Below are positions 8,494-16,140 of a stretch of DNA of 64,000 nucleotides, piece after piece. Source of the DNA: Streptomyces sp. NBRC 110611 (GTDB lineage: Bacteria > Actinomycetota > Actinomycetes > Streptomycetales > Streptomycetaceae); the NCBI RefSeq assembly GCF_001590865.1, contig NZ_BBUY01000008.1, positions 62,001 to 126,000 of the forward strand, read 5' to 3'. Within the stretch, counting starts at the first letter, position 1; each line of letters begins with the position of its first letter. The position numbers and the translations under genes were made by a program. The notes under the pieces were generated by a model. The model was not told the origin of the DNA. It saw only the letters and a list, made by a program, of their open reading frames with translations, and made no database searches.

Positions 8494-9746
8494 GCGAGCC
8501 CCTCCAGTACGTCGGCGAGTGCGGTGACCCCCGCGACGCAGTCGTCCTCCGCCGCCGCTTCGGCGGGTGAGTGCGAGACACCGGTGGGGTTACGGACGAA
8601 CAGCATGGCCGTGGGGACGGTTCCGGACAAAATACCGGCGTCATGCCCGGCGCCGGTGCCGAGTACCGGAACCGGCCGTTCCCGCGCCTTGCCGAGGATC
8701 GCGCCCAGCTCGTCCCGCAGGGCGTGCGGGAACTCCACGACGGGGGTGAAGGATTCGCGGACCACGGTCAGGTCGACCCCGTCGCGTGCGGCGCGCTCGG
8801 CGGCCGCCCGCTCGATCGCGTCGATCACGATGTCCAGGGTCTCCTGGTCGGGGGCGCGGGAGTCCAGCCAGCCGCGGACGACCGAGGGGATCGCGTTGAC
8901 GCCGTTCGGCTCCACGCTGATCTTCCCGAAGGTGGCCAGGGCGCCGGCCAGCCGGGCCTGCTCGCGGGCGGCGAGCACGGTCGCGGCGTAGCTGAGCATC
9001 GGGTCGCGGCGGTCGTCGAGGCGGGTGGTACCGGCGTGATTGGCCTCGCCGTGGAAGTCGAACCGCCAGCGGCCGTGCGGCCAGATGGCGGACGCGATGC
9101 CGACCGGGGCGCCCGGGTCCGCGTCGGAGCCGCTGTCGTACAGGGCCAGCGCCCGGCCCTGCTCGACGTGGAGTTCGACGAACGCGCCGATCCTGGCGAG
9201 CCGTTCGGGGTCCGGGCCGATCGCCGCGGGGTCGTATCCGGCGCGCTCCATGGCCTGCGGGAGGGTGATCCCGTCGGCGTCGCGCAGCTGGTGTGCGGCC
9301 TCAGGGGTCAGCGCGCCGGCCGTGAGGCGGGAACCGACGCAGGCCAGGCCGAAGCGGGCGCCTTCCTCGTCGCCGAAGTTGACGATCGCCAGTGGCTTGC
9401 CGAGCTCCGCTCCCCTCCTGCGGAGTTCGTCCAGCGCGGCGAAGGAGGAGACGACGCCGAGCGGGCCGTCGAAGGCGCCGCCGTCCGGTACGGAGTCCAG
9501 GTGGGAGCCGGTGACGACGGCTTCTCCGGGGGCCACGTCCTGATAGCCGGTGGCGCCGAGCCAGGCCCACTGGTTGCCGTTGCGGTCGGTCTCGTAGGCG
9601 AGTCCGCGGGCCTCGGCCTGTGCCCTGAACCACGCGCGGCAGTCGGCGTCGGCACCGGTCCAGGCGTAGCGGCGGTAGCCGCCGGTGGCGGAGCTGCGCC
9701 CGATGGGCCGCAGCTCCTGCCACATCTCGTGGAACGAGGCGGTCAC
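8484..9746 (-). CDS. M20-family amidohydrolase (annotated type: allantoate amidohydrolase / carbamoylase), hut operon member
   Basis: The 420-residue zinc peptidase-fold hydrolase belongs to the hydantoinase/carbamoylase branch. Metal ligands are visible in GSHLDSVPDGG, FDGPLG, FGDEEGARFG and ELHVEQG, and the dimerisation/substrate region in EANHAGTTRLDDRRDP. Relatives cleave N-carbamoyl or ureido acids. Here it overlaps hutU by four bases (GTGA) and hutF by ten, so it is locked into the histidine operon. The obvious missing step is N-formylglutamate deformylation, and this enzyme is the best candidate for it. That function is inference from context; the fold does not match classical HutG. 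Confidence 0.88.
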   Translation of the reverse strand: MTASFHEMWQELRPIGRSSATGGYRRYAWTGADADCRAWFRAQAEARGLAYETDRNGNQWAWLGATGYQDVAPGEAVVTGSHLDSVPDGGAFDGPLGVVSSFAALDELRRRGAELGKPLAIVNFGDEEGARFGLACVGSRLTAGALTPEAAHQLRDADGITLPQAMERAGYDPAAIGPDPERLARIGAFVELHVEQGRALALYDSGSDADPGAPVGIASAIWPHGRWRFDFHGEANHAGTTRLDDRRDPMLSYAATVLAAREQARLAGALATFGKISVEPNGVNAIPSVVRGWLDSRAPDQETLDIVIDAIERAAAERAARDGVDLTVVRESFTPVVEFPHALRDELGAILGKARERPVPVLGTGAGHDAGILSGTVPTAMLFVRNPTGVSHSPAEAAAEDDCVAGVTALADVLEGLACH

Positions 9747-11413
9747 GCGCCCTCGCCTTCGCCCTCGCGCATCGGGATGCGGACGCCGCGTTCGGCGGCG
9801 ACCTCCTCGGCGCGCTCATAGCCCGCGTCGACGTGCCGGATGACGCCCATGCCGGGGTCGTTGGTCAGCACCCGGCGGATCTTCTCCCCGGCGAGCGGGG
9901 TGCCGTCGGCGACGGTGACCTGGCCGGCGTGGATCGAGCGGCCCATGCCGACGCCGCCGCCGTGGTGCAGCGAGACCCAGGAGGCGCCGGAGGCGACGTT
10001 GACCATGGCGTTGAGCAGCGGCCAGTCGGCGATCGCGTCCGAGCCGTCCTTCATCGCCTCGGTCTCGCGGTACGGCGAGGCGACCGAGCCGCAGTCGAGG
10101 TGGTCGCGGCCGATGGCCAGCGGCGCCCGCAGCGTTCCGTCGGCGACCATCTCGTTGAACCGCTCACCGGCCTTGTCCCGCTCGCCGTATCCGAGCCAGC
10201 AGATCCGCGCGGGCAGGCCCTGGAAGTGGACCCGCTCACCGGCCATCTTGATCCAGCGGGCCAGCGACTCGTTCTCCGGGAAGAGGTCGAGGATCGCTTT
10301 GTCGGTGGCGGCGATGTCCCGGGCGTCTCCGGAGAGCGCGGCCCAGCGGAACGGCCCCTTCCCCTCGGCGAACAGCGGCCGGATGTACGCCGGGACGAAT
10401 CCCGGGAAGTCGAAGGCCCGCCGGTATCCGGCGAGTTGCGCCTCGCCGCGGATCGAGTTTCCGTAGTCGAAGACCTCGGCTCCGGCGTCCTGGAAGCCGA
10501 CCATGGCCTCGACGTGCTGGGCCATCGAGGCGCGCGCCCGCTGGGTGAAGTCGGCGGGCTTCTCGGCGGCATACGCGGCCATGTCGGCGAAGTCGATGCC
10601 GAGGGGCAGGTACGAGAGCGGGTCGTGGGCGCTGGTCTGGTCGGTGACGATGTCGATCGGCGCGCCTTCGGCGAGCATCCGCGGCAGCAGCTCCGCGGCG
10701 TTGCCCAGCAGCCCGATGGAGAGCGGCTTCCGCTGGTCCCGGGCCTCCACGGCGAGCCGCAGCGCGTGCTGGAGGCTGTCCGCCCGCACGTCCAGGTAGC
10801 GGTGCTCGATCCGGCGCTCGATGGCACGCGGGTCGCAGTCGATGCAGAGGGCGACGCCGTCGTTCATCGTGACGGCGAGCGGCTGGGCGCCGCCCATGCC
10901 GCCGAGGCCGGCGGTGAGGGTGATCGTCCCGGCGAGAGTGCCGTTGAACCTCTTCGCCGCGACGGCCGCGAACGTCTCGTAGGTGCCCTGCAGGATGCCC
11001 TGGGTGCCGATGTAGATCCACGAACCGGCGGTCATCTGGCCGTACATGGTCAGGCCGAGGGCCTCCAGGCGGCGGAACTCCTCCCAGTTGGCCCAGTCGC
11101 CGACGAGGTTGGAGTTGGCGATGAGCACCCGCGGTGCCCACTCGTGCGTCCGCATCACACCGACCGGCCTGCCGGACTGGACGAGCATCGTCTCGTCCTG
11201 CTCGAGCGTGGTGAGCGTGCGCACCATCGCGTCGAAGGAGCGCCAGTCGCGGGCCGCCTTGCCCGTGCCGCCGTAGACGACCAGCTGGTCCGGGTGTTCG
11301 GCCACCTCCGGATCGAGGTTGTTCTGCAGCATGCGCAGCGCGGCTTCCTGCTGCCATCCCCGAGCGCTCAGCTGCGTACCGCGCGGTGCCCGCACGGGTC
11401 GCGGTCCCGACAT
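9743..11413 (-). CDS. hutU: Urocanate hydratase
   Basis: Urocanase converts urocanate to imidazolonepropionate using tightly bound NAD+. The 556-residue length is typical. Family sequence is clear: YGGTGKAARDW near residue 50, the Gly-rich NAD-binding TAGLGGMGGAQP (about 170), and the active-site region HLDCGSVASPYRETE (about 440). The ATG at 11413 has GGGAGG eight bases upstream. It is first in the leftward hut operon. A plausible promoter with a flanking inverted repeat lies at 11446-11484. No histidine ammonia-lyase is present in the window, so hutH must be elsewhere, as in S. coelicolor. Confidence 0.97.
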   Translation of the reverse strand: MSGPRPVRAPRGTQLSARGWQQEAALRMLQNNLDPEVAEHPDQLVVYGGTGKAARDWRSFDAMVRTLTTLEQDETMLVQSGRPVGVMRTHEWAPRVLIANSNLVGDWANWEEFRRLEALGLTMYGQMTAGSWIYIGTQGILQGTYETFAAVAAKRFNGTLAGTITLTAGLGGMGGAQPLAVTMNDGVALCIDCDPRAIERRIEHRYLDVRADSLQHALRLAVEARDQRKPLSIGLLGNAAELLPRMLAEGAPIDIVTDQTSAHDPLSYLPLGIDFADMAAYAAEKPADFTQRARASMAQHVEAMVGFQDAGAEVFDYGNSIRGEAQLAGYRRAFDFPGFVPAYIRPLFAEGKGPFRWAALSGDARDIAATDKAILDLFPENESLARWIKMAGERVHFQGLPARICWLGYGERDKAGERFNEMVADGTLRAPLAIGRDHLDCGSVASPYRETEAMKDGSDAIADWPLLNAMVNVASGASWVSLHHGGGVGMGRSIHAGQVTVADGTPLAGEKIRRVLTNDPGMGVIRHVDAGYERAEEVAAERGVRIPMREGEGEGA

Positions 11414-11445
11414 GGGCCGTGCCTCCCTGACGTCGAATGGATCGA

Positions 11446-11484
11446 GCTATTCACATAGTGAGGCCGCTGAATAGCGCCAGTCAA
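11446..11484 (-). promoter_or_regulatory. Probable hutU promoter with flanking inverted repeat
   Basis: On the minus strand a TTGACT -35 (11479-11484) and a CACTAT -10 (11455-11460) are separated by 18 bases, about 45 bases upstream of hutU. A 7-bp inverted repeat (GCTATTC 11446-11452 / GAATAGC 11469-11475) brackets the -10 region and could be an operator. Confidence 0.5.
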
Positions 11485-11589
11485 CAGGGCACGACGACCG
11501 CCTGACGTACGCCGTCCCCCTCGGCCGGCCACCCCTTAGGGGTGAACCCCGACTCTCCCCCGACCCTGCCCCCACCTCTTGGAATTCGA

Positions 11590-11633
11590 CTTGCCTGCCA
11601 GGAAAGTCACGGGTAACTTTCCTGGCAGGCAAG
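11590..11633 (+). promoter_or_regulatory. Perfect 18-bp-arm palindrome containing the promoter of the ABC operon
   Basis: Arms CTTGCCTGCCAGGAAAGT (11590-11607) and its exact reverse complement (11616-11633) surround eight bases. TTGCCT (11591-11596) and TAACTT (11614-11619) are spaced exactly 17 bases and form a -35/-10 pair directed at the operon starting at 11687. By symmetry the other strand carries TTGCCT-17-TGACTT towards hutU. This looks like an operator laid over the promoter; the winged-helix regulator encoded in the operon is the obvious ligand. Confidence 0.7.
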
Positions 11634-11686
11634 TAAACGGGGAACCGTCCGGGCGCACCCCGGACCGCCTTGGGGAGGCGATGAGC

Positions 11687-12193
11687 ATGACCACACCAGT
11701 GGACGCCGAGCAGGCCTGGCAGGACCTGCAGCGCATCCGCGTACCGCAGGAGCGGGTGTACGACGAGGTCGAGAGATGTGCGCGCGGCGACGCCAAGTCG
11801 ACGTACATCTCCGCCGCGATCATGTGGGTCTTCCTCGCCAGCATGGGCCTCGACCTGCCCAACTGGGCGGTCCTGCTCGTGCTCGCCGCATATCTCGCAC
11901 TGCTCGGCGCCGTGGCTGTGTACTACAGCCGCCGGTCGCGGATGCGGCTGCACCGCTCACGCCACAGCTGGCGCCAGTTCGCCACCTTCCTCGCGGGCGC
12001 GGTCCTCAGCGGCACGGTCATCGTGGGCTCCGGCCGCCTGGTGGAGTCACTGGCGCTGCCCTTCGGCAGCCTGATCCAGGCCACCCTCTCGGCAGGTTTC
12101 TTCGTGCTCTTCGTCGGGCCGGCGAACCGCTGGGCGATCGGCACACTGCGCACCCGAGACGTCAAACCCGCCCACGTGGAGGCATGCCGATGA
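11687..12193 (+). CDS. Small multi-pass membrane protein, first gene of regulator/ABC operon
   Basis: The 168-residue protein has a charged N-terminal ~45 residues and then about four hydrophobic segments (roughly 47-65, 68-85, 107-125, 130-150). I recognise no enzyme family. The ATG at 11687 is preferred because GGGGAGG lies eight bases upstream; an ATG at 11681 would leave two bases. Its stop overlaps the next start (ATGA), and all four genes of the operon are joined this way. It may be a sensor or accessory subunit for the exporter or for the downstream regulator. Expression is probably controlled by the palindrome at 11590-11633. Confidence 0.75.
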   Translation: MTTPVDAEQAWQDLQRIRVPQERVYDEVERCARGDAKSTYISAAIMWVFLASMGLDLPNWAVLLVLAAYLALLGAVAVYYSRRSRMRLHRSRHSWRQFATFLAGAVLSGTVIVGSGRLVESLALPFGSLIQATLSAGFFVLFVGPANRWAIGTLRTRDVKPAHVEACR

Positions 12194-12582
12194 GTACACC
12201 CAGCGGCTTCGACGAGCTGATCCACCCGTCCACCCGGCTGTCGGTGGTGGCGCTGCTCGCCGCCACGGAGTGGGCCGACTTCCCCTTCATCCGGGACAGC
12301 CTCTCGCTCAGCGATTCGGCCCTCTCCAAGCAGCTCCACACGCTCGAAGAGGCCGGGTACCTGGAAATACACAAGGAGGGCGGCGGCCGCAAGCGCCGCA
12401 CCAAAGTCCGGCTGACGAGCCGCGGCCGCACGGCCTTCGAGGGCCATGTGGCCGCCCTCCAGGCGATCGTCGAAGGTGCCGGCCCGAGAGCCGCGCCCAC
12501 GACTCCGGCGGAGTCCGCGCCGGCAGAGACCACGCCACCACACCACCAGCAGCAGCAACAGCACGCGGAGGCGGGCCGATGA
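12190..12582 (+). CDS. Winged-helix transcriptional regulator (HTH_34 / MarR-like)
   Basis: The 130-residue regulator has a winged-helix DNA-binding domain at about residues 8-90. It begins STRLSVVALLAATEWADF, with recognition region SLSDSALSKQLHTLEEAGYL and wing KEGGGRKRRTKVRLTSRG. A disordered tail with a run of His/Gln follows. GGAGG at seven bases favours the ATG at 12190. It overlaps both neighbours by four bases. Regulators of this type are commonly encoded with ABC exporters and repress their own operon; the perfect palindrome over the operon promoter is the likely target. Confidence 0.85.
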   Translation: MSTPSGFDELIHPSTRLSVVALLAATEWADFPFIRDSLSLSDSALSKQLHTLEEAGYLEIHKEGGGRKRRTKVRLTSRGRTAFEGHVAALQAIVEGAGPRAAPTTPAESAPAETTPPHHQQQQQHAEAGR

Positions 12583-13598
12583 CCACAGCCGAACAGCACC
12601 CGACCATGCCCTCGCCCTCCGCGCCTACCGCTACTTCCACTTCCACGTCCACCGCCCAACCCGTCATCCACATACGCGATATGCGGATGTCGTACGGCAG
12701 CGCGGACGTCCTGCACGGCATCGACCTCGACATCCACCACGGCGAGATCTTCGCCCTGCTCGGGCCCAACGGCGCCGGGAAGACGACCACCGTCGAGATC
12801 CTGGAGGGCTTCCGGCGGCGTTCCGCCGGCACGGTGCGCGTCCTGGGGACGGACCCGGCGCGCGGCGGGGACGCCTGGCGCGGCCGGATCGGCCTGGTGC
12901 TGCAGTCCTGGCGCGACCACCGCCGCTGGCGGGTGGCCGAGCTGCTGACGCACTTCGCCACGTACTACCCGGATCCGCGCGACCCGGCCGACGTGCTGGC
13001 GCTGGTGGGCCTCACGGAACAGGCCGGTCAGCAGGTCGACCGGCTGTCCGGCGGCCAGCGCCGCCGACTGGATGTGGCACTCGCCATCGTCGGCCGCCCC
13101 GAGCTGCTCTTCCTGGACGAGCCGACCACCGGCTTCGACCCGGAAGCCCGCCGTGCCTTCCATGAGCTGGTCGAACGGCTCGCGCGCGACGAGGGCGTCA
13201 CGGTCCTGCTCACCACCCACGACCTGGCGGAGGCCGAACGGCTGGCCGATCGCATAGCGATGCTGGTCAACGGCCGGATCCGGGCCTGTGGCACCCCAGC
13301 GGAGCTGGCCCGTCGGGCTGCCGCGGAGGCAGAGGTCCGCTGGACGACCCCGGACGGCCGGGCCCGCCGCGAGCACACCGCGGATCCGTCCCAGCTGGTC
13401 TGGGAGCTCCACCGCGACTCGGGCGGGCCGGTCGCGGACCTGGAAGTCCGCCGCCCGACGCTGGAGGACACGTATCTGCACATGGTGCACCGGAGCGAGG
13501 CAGCCGGGGCCGGGGCGCCGCCCGGGGAGCAGCGCGCCTCACAGGCACCCCGTTCACGGACCGACCGGGCGACAGCGACCACAGGGGGACAGCGATGA
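12579..13598 (+). CDS. ABC transporter ATP-binding protein (drug-export type)
   Basis: The 339-residue ATPase has Walker A GPNGAGKTTT, signature LSGGQRRRL, Walker B LLFLDEPTTGFD and H-loop TTHD. The long C-terminal extension after residue ~250 is typical of exporters of the CcmA/drug-resistance class that work with an ABC-2 permease. The first 30 residues are Ser/Thr-rich and disordered. It overlaps the regulator and the permease by four bases each, giving a self-regulated export cassette. The substrate is unknown. Confidence 0.92.
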   Translation: MTTAEQHPTMPSPSAPTATSTSTSTAQPVIHIRDMRMSYGSADVLHGIDLDIHHGEIFALLGPNGAGKTTTVEILEGFRRRSAGTVRVLGTDPARGGDAWRGRIGLVLQSWRDHRRWRVAELLTHFATYYPDPRDPADVLALVGLTEQAGQQVDRLSGGQRRRLDVALAIVGRPELLFLDEPTTGFDPEARRAFHELVERLARDEGVTVLLTTHDLAEAERLADRIAMLVNGRIRACGTPAELARRAAAEAEVRWTTPDGRARREHTADPSQLVWELHRDSGGPVADLEVRRPTLEDTYLHMVHRSEAAGAGAPPGEQRASQAPRSRTDRATATTGGQR

Positions 13599-14602
13599 CA
13601 GCGGCACCGGCCACCACCCACGCCACCGGCCCAACCGGCCCGGACGACGCAACCGTTCACCACCAGGACCTGGAGCAGCAGCACCAGGACCCGAACCCGG
13701 AGCAGCACCCGCACCGGAACGGCGGGCCCGCCACGTCCCGCCCGGCCGCACCCCGCCGCTACTGGCGTGCCGGATTCCACCGCGGCACGATCGAGCTTCG
13801 CCACCTCCTCCGCAACCCCAAGGAGATGACGGGGCACCTGTCCAACATCGTGGTGGCGCTGGTGCTCGCCGGCTATATCGGCTCCAAGGTGCCCGGCACC
13901 CAGGTCCCGATGGCCCATCTGATGCTCTCCGGCTTCGCCGCGTATCTGCTGTTCCAGGTCGGGCTGTTCAACCTCCCGCAGATCCTGGTGACCGAACGGG
14001 AGGAAGGTGCCCTGCTGCGACTGCGCGCCACCCCCGGCGGGATACCGGCCTACCTGGTCGCCAAGGCGGTGCTGGTGGTCGTCATGGCACTCGGCACCCT
14101 CGTGCTGCTCCTGGCCACCGCCGCACTGCTGGTGAACGGTCCGCTGCCGCACAGTCCCGCCGGCTGGCTGACGCTGCTCTGGGTCAGTGTGCTGGGGCTG
14201 CTCGCCGTCGTACCGCTGGGCGCGGCGATAGGTGCCGTACTGCCCAACCCGCGCGAGGCGCTCGCACTGATCATGCTGCCCGCGATGGCACTGCTGGTGA
14301 CGTCCGGAGCGATGTTCCCGCTCGCCTCACTGCCCGTGGTGATCCAGAAGGTCGCGTCCGTCTTCCCGCTCAAGTGGATGGCGCAGGGCCTGCGCTCGGC
14401 TCTGCTGCCGGATGCCGCCCGCGCCGCGGAACCGGCCGGCTCCTGGGAGCTGCCGACGGTCGCCCTCGTCCTCACCGCCTGGGCCGTCCTCGGCTTCCTC
14501 CTCGCCATACCCCTCCTCCGCCGCGCCGCCCGCCGCGAGTCCGGCTCCCGCCTCGGCGAACGCCACCGCAAGGCCGCCCTGGCCGGCACCGGGCCCGCCT
14601 GA
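13595..14602 (+). CDS. ABC-2 type transporter permease
   Basis: The 335-residue membrane protein has a hydrophilic His/Gln/Pro-rich N-terminal ~55 residues and six predicted membrane helices. An ABC-2 hallmark segment, LVTEREEGALLRLRATPGG, follows the second helix. A long hydrophilic stretch lies before the last helix, and a basic tail ends the protein. It is last in the four-gene operon and partners the ATPase upstream. No terminator hairpin is obvious before the G-rich stretch that follows. Confidence 0.9.
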   Translation: MTAAPATTHATGPTGPDDATVHHQDLEQQHQDPNPEQHPHRNGGPATSRPAAPRRYWRAGFHRGTIELRHLLRNPKEMTGHLSNIVVALVLAGYIGSKVPGTQVPMAHLMLSGFAAYLLFQVGLFNLPQILVTEREEGALLRLRATPGGIPAYLVAKAVLVVVMALGTLVLLLATAALLVNGPLPHSPAGWLTLLWVSVLGLLAVVPLGAAIGAVLPNPREALALIMLPAMALLVTSGAMFPLASLPVVIQKVASVFPLKWMAQGLRSALLPDAARAAEPAGSWELPTVALVLTAWAVLGFLLAIPLLRRAARRESGSRLGERHRKAALAGTGPA

Positions 14603-14644
14603 TCCCCGTCGGGGAGGGGAGGGACCTGACCCCCGTCGAGGAAA

Positions 14645-14663
14645 GGGAAGGGAGGGCAGGGGG
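14645..14663 (+). other. Potential G-quadruplex motif upstream of the PLP decarboxylase
   Basis: Four G-runs with 1-2 base loops (GGGAAGGGAGGGCAGGGGG) lie on the coding strand about 90 bases before the decarboxylase start. Further runs of G follow at about 14683-14692. Formation in RNA or DNA is inferred only. Confidence 0.5.
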
Positions 14664-14753
14664 AGAGCCGGGAAGGAGCGTCCGGGGGGGGAAGAGGCAC
14701 GGCACGGGGGTGTGCGATGGCGCTGGGGCCTGCCCGATGGTGGAGTGAGGGGT

Positions 14754-16091
14754 ATGAGGTTCACGGACCGAGAGCGTGCCGTGCAGGCAGCCGTCGCGCG
14801 GGGGCTGGTGGGGACGGCAGAGCCGGTTGCCGGGCTGCTGGATGTGGGCGGGATCCGTCGGGCGGTGGGCGAACTGCGCGCCGCGTTCGAGGAGTTCGCC
14901 GCTCCCGGCACTCCGGTGCTGCACGCGTTCGCGGTGAAGGCCGCTTCGCTCGTGCCCGTACTGCGGCTGCTCGCTCAGGAGGGGCTCGGCTGCGAGGTGG
15001 CCAGCCCCGGGGAACTGGCGCTGGCCCGGGCCGCCGGGGTACCGGTCGCGCGCACGGTGCTGGACTCACCCGCCAAGACCCTCGCCGAACTGCGGGAGGC
15101 GCTGGCTCTCGGCATCACCGTCAACGCCGACAACCCCGAGGAACTGGCCCGTATCGACGGGCTGATGGCCACCGCGCCGAGTACCGCGCCCATCGGCCTG
15201 CGGGTCAATCCGCAGATCGGCGGCGGCAGTATCGGGGCGATGAGCACGGCCACCGGCACCTCCAAGTTCGGGGTGGCGCTGCGTGACGAGGGCGCCCGGG
15301 AGTGGGTCGTCCGTGCCGTCCTCGCCCGCCCCTGGCTGACCCGGCTGCACGCCCACGTCGGCTCCCAGGGGATGCCGCTGGAGCTGATGGCCGCCGGTGT
15401 ACGGACGCTCTTCGAGCTGGCCGAGGAGATCAACGCGAAGGCCGGCCGACGCCGGATCGACACCCTCGACATCGGCGGCGGTCTGCCGGTCAACTTCTCC
15501 TCCGACACCGCCACCCCGACGTACCGCGAGTACGCCGCGCTCCTGCGCTCGGCCGTGCCCGGGCTGTTCTCCGGCCGCTATGGGATCGTCACCGAGTTCG
15601 GCCGCTCGCTGCTGGCCAAGCAGGGCTTGGTCCTGGCGCGCGTCGAGTACGCGAAGACGGCGGGCGGCCGCGCCATCGCGGTCACCCACGCCGGGGCGCA
15701 GGTCGCGACCCGTACGGTCTTCGCACCCGAGTCCTGGCCGATCCGGGTAGCGGCCTATGACGCGGAGGGCCGGTCCAAAACGGGTGAGCCGGTCGCGCAG
15801 AATGTCGCGGGGCCGTGCTGCTTCGCCGGCGACCTGATCGCCGAGAACCGCGCTCTCCCGCTCCTGGAGTCCGGCGATCACATCGCCCTGCTGGACACCG
15901 GCGCGTACTATTTCTCCACCCACTTCGCCTACAACTCCCTCCCCCGCCCCGGGATTTACGGCTTTTCGGCCGCCGCCGACGGCACCGTTCGGTTCGCGAC
16001 GATCCGCAGTCCGCAGACCCTGGAGGAGCTGGTGGCGGAGAGCGGCGGCGCGCACGGGGAGGAGCTGGGCGGCCTCGACGGGCAGCGGTAG
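14754..16091 (+). CDS. PLP-dependent decarboxylase of the DAP/ornithine/arginine class (fold III)
   Basis: The 445-residue protein has an alanine-racemase-like PLP barrel plus a C-terminal sheet domain. The PLP lysine is in AFAVKAAS (about residue 63). A Gly-rich phosphate loop appears as DIGGGLPVNF, and the C-terminal active-site Cys region is GPCCFAGDLI. The usual EPGR segment reads EFGRS, and the usual YSM/YN ending reads YYFSTHFAYNS, so it is not a standard LysA. It may act on another diamino acid or in a specialised pathway. GAGGGG lies before the ATG at 14754. A G-rich leader with a quadruplex motif precedes it. Confidence 0.85.
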   Translation: MRFTDRERAVQAAVARGLVGTAEPVAGLLDVGGIRRAVGELRAAFEEFAAPGTPVLHAFAVKAASLVPVLRLLAQEGLGCEVASPGELALARAAGVPVARTVLDSPAKTLAELREALALGITVNADNPEELARIDGLMATAPSTAPIGLRVNPQIGGGSIGAMSTATGTSKFGVALRDEGAREWVVRAVLARPWLTRLHAHVGSQGMPLELMAAGVRTLFELAEEINAKAGRRRIDTLDIGGGLPVNFSSDTATPTYREYAALLRSAVPGLFSGRYGIVTEFGRSLLAKQGLVLARVEYAKTAGGRAIAVTHAGAQVATRTVFAPESWPIRVAAYDAEGRSKTGEPVAQNVAGPCCFAGDLIAENRALPLLESGDHIALLDTGAYYFSTHFAYNSLPRPGIYGFSAAADGTVRFATIRSPQTLEELVAESGGAHGEELGGLDGQR

Positions 16092-16140
16092 CCGCACGAG
16101 GCGCGCAGGCACCTCCGCCAACAGCCTCGCTCTGCCGCCG

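Noticed and set aside
5813..8644. A single 943-residue reading frame through hutI and the whole of hutF
   Set aside because: Only the part from 6994 matches imidazolonepropionase; the upstream part is the antisense-like low-complexity frame of hutF, and hutF itself is intact in another frame.
8484..9746. Simple call as allantoate amidohydrolase of purine degradation
   Set aside because: No purine or ureide genes are near; tight coupling to hutU and hutF argues for histidine breakdown.
11447..11953. A 168-codon minus-strand frame through the palindrome
   Set aside because: It runs antisense through the operator and the first gene of the ABC operon, with no motif; shadow frame.
14603..14753. 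A continuation of the ABC permease or an additional small gene in the G-rich stretch
   Set aside because: Frames here are driven by G-runs, lack ribosome sites, and match nothing.
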